Assembly (NCBI GenBank): GCA_963691705.1
Contig: OY829539.1
Location: 8,248,501 to 8,312,500, forward strand
Direction of reading: 5' to 3'
Length of the DNA stretch: 64,000 nt
Source: Viola odorata
Taxonomy: Eukaryota > Streptophyta > Magnoliopsida > Malpighiales > Violaceae
Part shown: piece by piece, positions 1 to 10,314 of the stretch
Position numbering within the stretch: position 1 is the first letter of the stretch
Layout: every line of letters starts with the position of its first letter
The notes under the pieces: generated by a model
Databases searched by the model: none
Seen by the model: the letters and a program-made list of their open reading frames with translations, nothing else
Told to the model about the DNA's origin: nothing
Made by a program: the position numbers and the translations under genes

Positions 1-29
1 CATATCTAGTGAGGGCTGCTCGTGACTAG

Positions 30-408
30 GCCTGATGTCGAAATGTTCTACCTTTGGGGTCGGTATCCCAATGCTTTAATGCAGGTGTGCATCTAGGCAG
101 GAAGCGCCTTATCGAGACCTGGACAATTGACGGGTTTGATCATTCCAGTGCTTTGGTTGTTTGTGTTCATGTTTTGGTACTGTTTTTAATTTTGGGAATG
201 CTGAAGGGCGGGCATTGGGCAGTGTGGGGATATTTGATTACATGTATTTTATGCATGTTTTTCCTTCCATTCTTACCTCGATTTAGGCCTTGATACTACT
301 AATTCGCTCGTGTTTCCATCTTTATCGCAGATCAAGGCCAAGAAGCAGAAATGTGCTAAAAGACATACTTTCTGGGCAATTTCAGAAGAGTTTAAGCTTC
401 AAGACTAG
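30..408 (+). pseudogene. Embedded 3' gene fragment: exon, intron, last exon
   Basis: Reading from 31, CCT GAT GTC GAA begins an 18-codon open segment that ends in CAG at 84, directly followed by GT. The most common versions elsewhere translate as PDVEKFYLWGRYPNALMQ, or with P for A at residue 15. A 246-bp GT...AG stretch follows. The next segment, 331-408, opens in the same phase (0) with IKAKKQKCAKRH and ends SEEFKLQD then TAG. The same layout lies at offsets 29-407 of every monomer. The frame is closed by TGA just upstream (10-12), so an intron acceptor would be needed there; CTAG at 26-29 is a possible but weak one. I do not recognise the parent protein. Inference: the satellite was seeded from the 3' end of a gene. 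Only about 43 codons remain, no start is present, and one monomer type carries a nonsense codon, so I call it a decayed fragment rather than a gene. The alternative is a chance open frame. Confidence 0.45.
85..330 (+). other. Intron-like segment with donor, branch and acceptor motifs
   Basis: The left edge is CAG|GTGTGC, and the right edge is a pyrimidine-rich run ending TCGCAG|ATC. TACTAAT at 297-303 places a candidate branch A about 28 nt before the acceptor, matching the plant and yeast branch consensus. The interior is T-rich, as in plant introns. Type C monomers change the donor to CAG|GTGCGC. Monomer 62 changes the branch motif to TACTACT near 33409. The segment is 245 nt in T4 monomers. 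Splicing is not shown by the sequence; only the signals are. Confidence 0.45.
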
Positions 409-2010
409 CGTCGAGACCATAGACACCAATTTCTCCATGTACTAATGTACTCGGATTGATATGCAAACTCTATTTTTGTGCTGTGTTATCTGCATTTTGA
501 GTGACTAAACATATAGCCTTGTTTGCCAGCGAGTGAGTAAACACATATCTGGTGAGGGCTGCTTGTGACTAGGCCTGATGTGGAAAAGTTCTACCTTTGG
601 GGTCGGTATCCCAATGCTTTAATGCAGGTGTGCATCTAGGCAGGAAGCGCCTTATCGAGACCTGGACAATTGACGGGTTTGATCATTCCAGTGCTTTGGT
701 TGTTTGTGTTCATGTTTTGGTACTGTTTTTTATTTTGTGAATGCTCAAGGGCGAGCATTGGGCAGTATGGGGATATTTGATTACATGTATTTTATGCATG
801 TTTTTCCTTCCATTCTTACCTCGATTTAGGCCTTGATACTACTAATTCGCTCGTGTTTCCATCTTTATCGCAGATCAAGGCCAAGAAGGAGAAATGTGCG
901 AAAAGACATACTTTCTGGGCAATTTCAGAAGAGTTTAAGCTTCAAGACTAGCGTCGAGACCATAGACACCAATTTCTCCATGTACTAATGTACTCGGATT
1001 GATATGCAAACTCTATTTTTGTGCTGTGTTATCTGCATTTTGAGTGACTAAACATATAGCCTTGTTTGCGAGCGAGTGAGTAAACACATATCTGGTGAGG
1101 GCTGCTCGTGACTAGGCCTAATGTGGAAAAGTTCTACCTTTGGGGTCGGTATCCCAATGCTTTAATGCAGGTGCGCATCTAGGCAAGAAGCGCCTTATCG
1201 AGACCTGGACAATTGACGGGTTTGATCATTCCAGTGCTTTGGTCGTTTGTGTTCATGTTTTGGTACTGTTTTTAATTTTGTGAATGCTAAAGGGCGGGCA
1301 TTGGGCAGTGTGGGGATATTTGATTACATGTATTTTATGGATGTTTTTCCTTCCATTCTTACCTCGATTTAGGCCTTGATACTACTAATTCGCTCGTGTT
1401 TCCATCTTTATCGCAGATCAAGGCCAAGAAGCAGAAATGTGCTAAAAGACATACTTTCTGGGCAATTTCAGAAGAGTTTAAGCTTCAAGACTAGCGTCGA
1501 GACCATAGACACCAATTTCTCCATGTACTAATGTACTCGGATTGATATGCAAACTCTATTTTTGTGCTGTGTTATCTGCATTTTGAGTGACTAAACATAT
1601 AGCCTTGTTTGCGAGTGAGTGAGTAAACACATATCTGGTGAGGGCTGCTCGTGACTAGGCCTGATGTGGAAAAGTTCTACCTTTGGGGTCGGTATCCCAA
1701 TCCTTTAATGCAGGTGTGCATCTAGGCAGGAAGCGCCTTATCGAGACCTGGACAATTGACGGGTTTGATCATTCCAGTGCTTTGGTTGTTGGTGTTCATG
1801 TTTTGGTACTGTTTTTAATTTTGTGAATGCTCAAGGGCGAGCATTGGGCAGTGTGGGGATATTTGATTACATGTATTTTATGCATGTTTTTCCTTCCATT
1901 CTTACCTCGATTTAGGCCTTGATACTACTAATTCGCTCGTGTTTCCATCTTTATCGCAGATCAAGGCCAAGAAGGAGAAATGTGTGAAAAGACATACTTT
2001 CTGGGCAATT

Positions 2011-2013
2011 TAA
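2011..2013 (+). other. Nonsense codon in the last open segment of type D
   Basis: In type D the codon TCA (offset 381) is TAA, removing the last eight residues (SEEFKLQD) of the IKAKK... segment. The same change is at 3640-3642, 5812-5814, 17751-17753 and 20465-20467, that is in all five D monomers. D also has GTGTGAAAAG, a Val codon in place of Ala. No other monomer type has a stop in this segment. Confidence 0.85.
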
Positions 2014-2172
2014 GAAGAGTTTAAGCTTCAAGACTAGCGTCGAGACCATAGACACCAATTTCTCCATGTACTAATGTACTCGGATTGATATGCAAACTCT
2101 ATTTTTGTGCTGTGTTATCTGCATTTTGAGTGACTAAACATATAGCCTTGTTTGCGAGCGAGTGAGTAAACA

Positions 2173-3801
2173 CATATCTGGTGAGGGCTGCTTGTGACTA
2201 GGCCTGATGTGGAAAAGTTCTACCTTTGGGGTCGGTATCCCAATGCTTTAATGCAGGTGTGCATCTAGGCAGGAAGCGCCTTATCGAGACCTGGACAATT
2301 GACGGGTTTGATCATTCCAGTGCTTTGGTTGTTTGTGTTCATGTTTTGGTACTGTTTTTTATTTTGTGAATGCTCAAGGGCGAGCATTGGGCAGTATGGG
2401 GATATTTGATTACATGTATTTTATGCATGTTTTTCCTTCCATTCTTACCTCGATTTAGGCCTTGATACTACTAATTCGCTCGTGTTTCCATCTTTATCGC
2501 AGATCAAGGCCAAGAAGGAGAAATGTGCGAAAAGACATACTTTCTGGGCAATTTCAGAAGAGTTTAAGCTTCAAGACTAGGGTCGAGACCATAGACACCA
2601 ATTTCTCCATGTACTAATGTACTCGGATTGATATGCAAACTCTATTTTTGTGCTGTGTTATCTGCATTTTGAGTGACTAAACATATAGCCTTGTTTGCGA
2701 GCGAGTGAGTAAACACATATCTGGTGAGGGCTGCTCGTGACTAGGCCTAATGTGGAAAAGTTCTACCTTTGGGGTCGGTATCCCAATGCTTTAATGCAGG
2801 TGCGCATCTAGGCAAGAAGCGCCTTATCGAGACCTGGACAATTGACGGGTTTGATCATTCCAGTGCTTTGGTCGTTTGTGTTCATGTTTTGGTACTGTTT
2901 TTAATTTTGTGAATGCTAAAGGGCGGGCATTGGGCAGTGTGGGGATATTTGATTACATGTATTTTATGGATGTTTTTCCTTCCATTCTTACCTCGATTTA
3001 GGCCTTGATACTACTAATTCGCTCGTGTTTCCATCTTTATCGCAGATCAAGGCCAAGAAGCAGAAATGTGCTAAAAGACATACTTTCTGGGCAATTTCAG
3101 AAGAGTTTAAGCTTCAAGACTAGCGTCGAGACCATAGACACCAATTTCTCCATGTACTAATGTACTCGGATTGATATGCAAACTTTATTTTTGTGCTGTG
3201 TTATCTGCATTTTGAGTGACTAAACATATAGCCTTGTTTGCGAGGGAGTGAGTAAACACATATCTGGTGAGGGCTGCTCGTGACTAGGCCTGATGTGGAA
3301 AAGTTCTACCTTTGGGGTCGGTATCCCAATCCTTTAATGCAGGTGTGCATCTAGGCAGGAAGCGCCTTATCGAGACCTGGACAATTGACGGGTTTGATCA
3401 TTCCAGTGCTTTGGTTGTTGGTGTTCATGTTTTGGTACTGTTTTTAATTTTGTGAATGCTCAAGGGCGAGCATTGGGCAGTGTGGGGATATTTGATTACA
3501 TGTATTTTATGCATGTTTTTCCTTCCATTCTTACCTCGATTTAGGCCTTGATACTACTAATTCGCTCGTGTTTCCATCTTTATCGCAGATCAAGGCCAAG
3601 AAGGAGAAATGTGTGAAAAGACATACTTTCTGGGCAATTTAAGAAGAGTTTAAGCTTCAAGACTAGCGTCGAGACCATAGACACCAATTTCTCCATGTAC
3701 TAATGTACTCGGATTGATATGCAAACTCTATTTTTGTGCTGTGTTATCTGCATTTTGAGTGACTAAACATATAGCCTTGTTTGCGAGCGAGTGAGTAAAC
3801 A
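2173..3801 (+). repeat. Block B-C-D (monomers 5-7), trimer duplication
   Basis: This block repeats the B-C-D part of the preceding block at a 1629-bp (3 x 543) offset. Private differences are few: ACTAGGGTCG at the end of the B open segment (near 2581), AAACTTTATTT near 3183, and GCGAGGGAG at the end of C. It looks like an unequal-exchange product of the neighbouring A-B-C-D blocks. Confidence 0.85.
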
Positions 3802-5973
3802 CATATCTAGTGAGGGCTGCTCGTGACTAGGCCTGATGTCGAAATGTTCTACCTTTGGGGTCGGTATCCCAATGCTTTAATGCAGGTGTGCATCTAGGCA
3901 GGAAGCGCCTTATCGAGACCTGGACAATTGACGGGTTTGATCATTCCAGTGCTTTGGTTGTTTGTGTTCATGTTTTGGTACTGTTTTTAATTTTGGGAAT
4001 GCTGAAGGGCGGGCATTGGGCAGTGTGGGGATATTTGATTACATGTATTTTATGCATGTTTTTCCTTCCATTCTTACCTCGATTTAGGCCTTGATACTAC
4101 TAATTCGCTCGTGTTTCCATCTTTATCGCAGATCAAGGCCAAGAAGCAGAAATGTGCTAAAAGACATACTTTCTGGGCAATTTCAGAAGAGTTTAAGCTT
4201 CAAGACTAGCGTCGAGACCATAGACACCAATTTCTCCATGTACTAATGTACTCGGATTGATATGCAAACTCTATTTTTGTGCTGTGTTATCTGCATTTTG
4301 AGTGACTAAACATATAGCCTTGTTTGCCAGCGAGTGAGTAAACACATATCTGGTGAGGGCTGCTTGTGACTAGGCCTGATGTGGAAAAGTTCTACCTTTG
4401 GGGTCGGTATCCCAATGCTTTAATGCAGGTGTGCATCTAGGCAGGAAGCGCCTTATCGAGACCTGGACAATTGACGGGTTTGATCATTCCAGTGCTTTGG
4501 TTGTTTGTGTTCATGTTTTGGTACTGTTTTTTATTTTGTGAATGCTCAAGGGCGAGCATTGGGCAGTATGGGGATATTTGATTACATGTATTTTATGCAT
4601 GTTTTTCCTTCCATTCTTACCTCGATTTAGGCCTTGATACTACTAATTCGCTCGTGTTTCCATCTTTATCGCAGATCAAGGCCAAGAAGGAGAAATGTGC
4701 GAAAAGACATACTTTCTGGGCAATTTCAGAAGAGTTTAAGCTTCAAGACTAGCGTCGAGACCATAGACACCAATTTCTCCATGTACTAATGTACTCGGAT
4801 TGATATGCAAACTCTATTTTTGTGCTGTGTTATCTGCATTTTGAGTGACTAAACATATAGCCTTGTTTGCGAGCGAGTGAGTAAACACATATCTGGTGAG
4901 GGCTGCTCGTGACTAGGCCTAATGTGGAAAAGTTCTACCTTTGGGGTCGGTATCCCAATGCTTTAATGCAGGTGCGCATCTAGGCAAGAAGCGCCTTATC
5001 GAGACCTGGACAATTGACGGGTTTGATCATTCCAGTGCTTTGGTCGTTTGTGTTCATGTTTTGGTACTGTTTTTAATTTTGTGAATGCTAAAGGGCGGGC
5101 ATTGGGCAGTGTGGGGATATTTGATTACATGTATTTTATGGATGTTTTTCCTTCCATTCTTACCTCGATTTAGGCCTTGATACTACTAATTCGCTCGTGT
5201 TTCCATCTTTATCGCAGATCAAGGCCAAGAAGCAGAAATGTGCTAAAAGACATACTTTCTGGGCAATTTCAGAAGAGTTTAAGCTTCAAGACTAGCGTCG
5301 AGACCATAGACACCAATTTCTCCATGTACTAATGTACTCGGATTGATATGCAAACTCTATTTTTGTGCTGTGTTATCTGCATTTTGAGTGACTAAACATA
5401 TAGCCTTGTTTGCGAGTGAGTGAGTAAACACATATCTGGTGAGGGCTGCTCGTGACTAGGCCTGATGTGGAAAAGTTCTACCTTTGGGGTCGGTATCCCA
5501 ATCCTTTAATGCAGGTGTGCATCTAGGCAGGAAGCGCCTTATCGAGACCTGGACAATTGACGGGTTTGATCATTCCAGTGCTTTGGTTGTTGGTGTTCAT
5601 GTTTTGGTACTGTTTTTAATTTTGTGAATGCTCAAGGGCGAGCATTGGGCAGTGTGGGGATATTTGATTACATGTATTTTATGCATGTTTTTCCTTCCAT
5701 TCTTACCTCGATTTAGGCCTTGATACTACTAATTCGCTCGTGTTTCCATCTTTATCGCAGATCAAGGCCAAGAAGGAGAAATGTGTGAAAAGACATACTT
5801 TCTGGGCAATTTAAGAAGAGTTTAAGCTTCAAGACTAGCGTCGAGACCATAGACACCAATTTCTCCATGTACTAATGTACTCGGATTGATATGCAAACTC
5901 TATTTTTGTGCTGTGTTATCTGCATTTTGAGTGACTAAACATATAGCCTTGTTTGCGAGCGAGTGAGTAAACA
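3802..5973 (+). repeat. Second A-B-C-D block (monomers 8-11)
   Basis: Monomers start at 3802, 4345, 4888 and 5431. By eye it matches 1-2172 at a 3801-bp (7 x 543) offset with no difference I could find, including the rare GGGAATGCTG of type A. The near identity implies a recent duplication or an active homogenising process. Confidence 0.88.
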
Positions 5974-7058
5974 CATATCTAGTGAGGGCTGCTCGTGACT
6001 AGGCCTGATGTCGAAATGTTCTACCTTTGGGGTCGGTATCCCAATGCTTTAATGCAGGTGTGCATCTAGGCAGGAAGCGCCTTATCGAGACCTGGACAAT
6101 TGACAGGTTTGATCATTCCAGTGCTTTGGTTGTTTGTGTTCATGTTTTGGTACTGTTTTTAATTTTGTGAATGCTCATGGGCGACCATTGGGCAGTGTGG
6201 GGATATTTGATTACATGTATTTTATGCATGTTTTTCCTTCCATTCTTACCTCGATTTAGGCCTTGATACTACTAATTCGCTCGTGTTTCCATCTTTATCG
6301 CAGATCAAGGCCAAGAAGGAGAAATGTGCGAAAAGACATACTTTCTGGGCAATTTCAGAAGAGTTTAAGCTTCAAGACTAGCGTCGAGACCATAGACACC
6401 AATTTCTCCATGTACTAATGTACTCGGATTGATATGCAAACTCTATTTTTGTGCTGTGTTATCTGCATTTTGAGTGACTAAACATATAGCCTTGTTTGCG
6501 AGCGAGTGAGTAAACACATATTTGGTGAGGGCTGCTCGTGACTAGGCCTGATGTGGAAAAGTTCTACCTTTGGGGTCGGTATCCCAATGCTTTAATGCAG
6601 GTGTGCATCTAGGCAGGAAGCGCCTTATCGAGACCTGGACAATTGACGGGTTTGATCATTCCAGTGCTTTGGTTGTTTGTGTTCATGTTTTGGTACTGTT
6701 TTTAATTTTGTGAATGCTCAAGGGCGAGCATTGGGCAGTGTGGGGATATTTGATTACATGTTTTTTATGCATGTTTTCCTTCCATTCTTACCTCGATTTA
6801 GGCCTTGATACTACTAATTCGCTCGTGTTTCCATCTTTATCGCAGATCAAGGCCAAGAAGGAGAAATGTGCGAAAAGACATACTTTCTGGGCAATTTCAG
6901 AAGAGTTTAAGCTTCAAGACTAGCGTCGAGACCATAGACACCAATTTCTCCATGTACTAATGTACTCGGATTGATATACAAACTCTATTTTTGTGCTGTG
7001 TTATCTGCATTTTGAGTGACTAAACATATAGGCTTGTTTGCGAGCGAGTAAGTAAATA
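5974..7058 (+). repeat. A/E hybrid plus F (monomers 12-13)
   Basis: Monomer 12 starts like type A (CTAGTGAG, GTCGAAATG) and then switches to type E (GACAGGTTT at about 6104, CATGGGCGACC at about 6177), so the junction lies within roughly 100 bp. Monomer 13 (6517-7058) is type F: ATTTGGTGAG, TGTTTTTTATG, and the first T4 tract in the window, giving 542 bp. Its tail switches to the GATATACAAAC / ATAGGCTTG / GTAAATAC haplotype. This pair recurs at 17913-18997 and 20627-21711. Confidence 0.85.
6774..6777 (+). other. T4 version of the T5 tract: the only length variant
   Basis: At monomer offset 257, ATGCATGTTTTTCC has five T in most copies and four in 25. Loss of one T joins the frame starting ATG CTC AAG to the frame of the last open segment, making a 69-codon open frame (here 6714-6923) that ends at the usual TAG. 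With T5 the upstream frame instead ends at TGA in GGCCTTGATAC. The 69-codon frame runs through the intron-like part and starts in low-complexity T-rich DNA, so I do not treat it as a gene. Confidence 0.9.
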
Positions 7059-10000
7059 CATATCTGGTGAGGGCTGCTCGTGACTAGGCCTGATGTGGAA
7101 AAGTTCTACCTTTGGGGCCGGTATCCCAATCCTTTAATGCAGGTGTGCATCTAGGCAGGAAGCGCCTTATCGAGACCTGGCCAATTGACGGGTTTGATCA
7201 TTCCAGTGCTTTGGTTGTTTGTGTTCATGTTTTGGTACTGTTTTTAATTTTGTGAATGCTCAAGGGCGAGCATTGGCCAGTGTGGGGATATTTGATTACA
7301 TGTATTTTATGCATGTTTTCCTTCCATTCTTACCTCGATTTAGGCCTTGATACTACTAATTCGCTCGTGTTTCCATCTTTATCGCAGATCAAGGCCAAGA
7401 AGCAGAAATGTGCTAAAAGACATACTTTCTGGGCAATTTCAGAAGAGTTTAAGCTTCAAGACTAGCGTCGAGACCATAGACACCAATTTCTCCATGTACT
7501 AATGTACTCGGATTGATATGCAAACTCTATTTTTGTGCTGTGTTATCTGCATTTTGAGTGACTAAACATATAGCCTTGTTTGCCAGCGAGTGAGTAAACA
7601 CATATCTGGTGAGGGCTGCTCGTGACTAGGCCTGATGTGGAAAAGTTCTACCTTTGGGGTCGGTATCCCAATCCTTTAATGCAGGTGTGCATCTAGGCAG
7701 GAAGCGCCTTATCGAGACCTGGACAATTGACGGGGTTGATCATTCCAGTGCTTTGGTTGTTTATGTTCATGTTTTGGTACTGTTTTTAATTTTGTGAATG
7801 CTGAAGGGCGGGCATTGGGCAGTGTGGGGATATTTGATTACATGTATTTTATGCATGTTTTTCCTTCCATTCTTACCTCGATTTAGGCCTTGATACTACT
7901 AATTCGCTCGTGTTTCCATCTTTATCGCAGATCAAGGCCAAGAAGGAGAAATGTGCGAAAAGACATACTTTCTGGGCAATTTCAGAAGAGTTTAAGCTTC
8001 AAGACTAGCGTCGAGACCATAGACACCAATTTCTCCATGTACTAATGTACTCGGATTGATATACAAACTCTATTTTTGTGCTGTGTTATCTGCATTTTGA
8101 GTGACTAAACATATAAGCTTGTTTGCGAGCGAGTGAGTAAATACATATCTGGTGAGGGCTGCTCGTGACTAGGCCTGATGTGGAAAAGTTCTACCTTTGG
8201 GGTCGGTATCCCAATCCTTTAATGCAGGTGTGCATCTAGGCAGGAAGCGCCTTATCGAGACCTGGACAATTGACGGGTTTGATCATTCCAGTGCTTTCGT
8301 TGTTTGTGTTCATGTTTTGGTACTGTTTTTAATTTTGTGAATGCTCAAGGGCGAGCATTGGCCAGTGTGGGGATATTTGATTACATGTATTTTATGCATG
8401 TTTTCCTTCCATTCTTACCTCGATTTAGGCCTTGATACTACTAATTCGCTCGTGTTTCCATCTTTATCGCAGATCAAGGCCAAGAAGCAGAAATGTGCTA
8501 AAATACATACTTTTTGGGCAATTTCAGAAGAGTTTAAGCTTCAAGACTAGCGTCGAGACCATAGACACCAATTTCTCCATGTACTAATGTACTCGGATTG
8601 ATATGCAAACTCTATTTTTGTGCTGTGTTATCTGTATTTTGAGTGACTAAACATATAGCCTTGTTTGCGAGGGAGTGAGTAAACACATATCTGGTGAGGG
8701 CTGCTCGTGACTAGGCCTGATGTGGAAAAGTTCTACCTTTGGGGTCGGTATCCCAATCCTTTAATGCAGGTGTGCATCTAGGCTGGAAGCGCCTTATCGA
8801 GACCTGGACAATTGACGGGTTTGATCATTCCAGTGCTTTGGTTGTTTGTGTTCATGTTTTGGTACTGTTTTTAATTTTGTGAATGCTCAAGGGCGAGCAT
8901 TGGGCAGTGTGGGGATATTTGATTACATGTATTTTATGCATGTTTTTCCTTCCATTCTTACCTCGATTTAGGCCTTGATACTACTAATTCGCTCGTGTTT
9001 CCATCTTTATCGCAGATCAAGGCCAAGAAGCAGAAATGTGCTAAAAGACATACTTTCTGGGCAATTTCAGAAGAGTTTAAGCTTCAAGACTAGCGTCGAG
9101 ACCATAGACACCAATTTCTCCATGTACTAATGTACTCGGATTGATATGCAAACTCTATTTTTGTGCTGTGTTATCTGCATTTTGAGTGACTAAACATATA
9201 GCCTTGTTTGCCAGCGAGTGAGTAAACACATATCTGGTGAGGGCTGCTCGTGACTAGGCCTGATGTGGAAAAGTTCTACCTTTGGGGTCGGTATCCCAAT
9301 CCTTTAATGCAGGTGTGCATCTAGGCAGGAAGCGCCTTATCGAGACCTGGACAATTGACGGGTTTGATCATTCCAGTGCTTTGGTTGTTTGTGTTCATGT
9401 TTTGGTACTGTTTTTAATTTTGTGAATGCTGAAGGGCGGGCATTGGGCAGTGTGGGGATATTTGATTACATGTATTTTATGCATGTTTTTCCTTCCATTC
9501 TTACCTCGATTTAGGCCTTGATACTACTAATTCGCTCGTGTTTCCATCTTTATCGCAGATCAAGGCCAAGAAGCAGAAATGTGCTAAAAGACATACTTTC
9601 TGGGCAATTTCAGAAGAGTTTAAGCTTCAAGACTAGCGTCGAGACCATAGACACCAATTTCTCCATGTACTAATGTACTCGGATTGATATGCAAACTCTA
9701 TTTTTGTGCTGTGTTATCTGCATTTTGAGTGACTAAACATATAGCCTTGTTTGCCAGCGAGTGAGTAAACACATATCTGGTGAGGGCTGCTCGTGACTAG
9801 GCCTGATGTGGAAAAGTTCTACCTTTGGGGTCGGTATCCCAATCCTTTAATGCAGGTGTGCATCTAGGCAGGAAGCGCCTTATCGAGACCTGGACAATTG
9901 ACGGGTTTGATCATTCCAGTGCTTTGGTTGTTTGTGTTCATGTTTTGGTACTGTTTTTAATTTTGTGAATGCTGAAGGGCGGGCATTGGGCAGTGTGGGG

Positions 10001-10314
10001 ATATTTGATTACATGTATTTTATGCATGTTTTTCCTTCCATTCTTACCTCGATTTAGGCCTTGATACTACTAATTCGCTCGTGTTTCCATCTTTATCGCA
10101 GATCAAGGCCAAGAAGGAGAAATGTGCGAAAAGACATACTTTCTGGGCAATTTCAGAAGAGTTTAAGCTTCAAGACTAGCGTCGAGACCATAGACACCAA
10201 TTTCTCCATGTACTAATGTACTCGGATTGATATACAAACTCTATTTTTGTGCTGTGTTATCTGCATTTTGAGTGACTAAACATATAGGCTTGTTTGCGAG
10301 CGAGTGAGTAAATA
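7059..10314 (+). repeat. Hexameric higher-order repeat, copy 1 (monomers 14-19)
   Basis: Order G-H-I-J-K-H'. Starts: 7059, 7601, 8144, 8686, 9229, 9772. Length is 3256 bp (6 x 543 minus two T4 deletions, in G and I). Private changes include GGCCAATTGAC in monomer 14 and ACTTTTTGGG in monomer 16. Its last member has H-like GCTGAAGGGCGGG where the later copies have type E, and its J has GCTCAAGGG where the later copies have GCTCTAGGG. It is therefore the most divergent of the four hexamers. Confidence 0.87.
8115..8120 (+). other. Second HindIII site in H-type tails (ATATAAGCTTG)
   Basis: In nine monomers (15, 21, 27, 42, 53, 59, 60, 80, 112) the tail reads ATATAAGCTTG instead of ATATAGCCTTG or ATATAGGCTTG, adding AAGCTT at offset 514. 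Together with the constant site at offset 393, this predicts 121- and 422-bp HindIII subfragments. Confidence 0.85.

Larger units (their letters stand above)
1..543 (+). repeat. Monomer 1, type A, used as the reference monomer
   Basis: Anatomy, as positions in this copy: 1-29 leader ending CTAG; 30-84 open segment ending CAG; 85-330 intron-like stretch beginning GTGTGC and ending TCGCAG, with a T-rich part at 168-200, a T5 tract at 258-262 and TACTAAT at 297-303; 331-408 final open segment ending TAG; 394-399 HindIII site AAGCTT; 409-543 tail. Type A is marked by CTAGTGAG, GTCGAAATG and TTTTGGGAATGCTGAAG. I find no difference between this copy and monomer 8 (3802-4344). The StuI palindrome AGGCCT occurs twice, at 28-33 and at 286-291. 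Confidence 0.95.
1..2172 (+). repeat. Block A-B-C-D (monomers 1-4)
   Basis: Four 543-bp monomers start at 1, 544, 1087 and 1630. B carries GCTTGTGAC, a T-rich GTTTTTTATTTT and CAGTATGGGG. C carries CCTAATGTGG, CAGGTGCGC, GGCAAGAAG, GGTCGTTTG and TTATGGATG. D carries GTTGGTGTTC, TGTGTGAAAAG and a TAA inside the last open segment at 2011-2013. The same four types in the same order recur at 3802-5973. Confidence 0.9.

Noticed and set aside
130..150. Pol III B-box-like GGTTTGATCATTCC with upstream TGGTGAGGG as an A-box
   Set aside because: The match to GGTTCGANTCC is poor at key positions, the A-box match is weaker, and E monomers alter the site. It does not support a tRNA or SINE origin.
28..291. 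Internal duplication suggested by two TAGGCCT motifs in one monomer
   Set aside because: Similarity does not extend beyond the 7 bp on either side, so chance is sufficient.
54..293. 79-codon open frame, also at 3855-4094, with a hydrophobic stretch
   Set aside because: It starts with TTG, reads T-rich intron-like DNA, and exists only because type A has GGGAATG where other types have a TGA. The two copies are duplicates of one monomer, so their identity is not independent evidence.
6714..6923. 69-codon open frame, present in the 25 T4 monomers (e.g. 7256, 8341, 63162)
   Set aside because: It is created by loss of one T in a homopolymer, crosses the intron-like part and has no promoter or conserved start context. 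Only its last 25 codons may derive from a real exon.
8274..8294. CENP-B box like TTCGTTG in type I monomers (TTTCGTTGTTTG)
   Set aside because: Only TTCGTTG agrees with the box; the GGAAACGGGA half is absent, and the variant is limited to a few copies.
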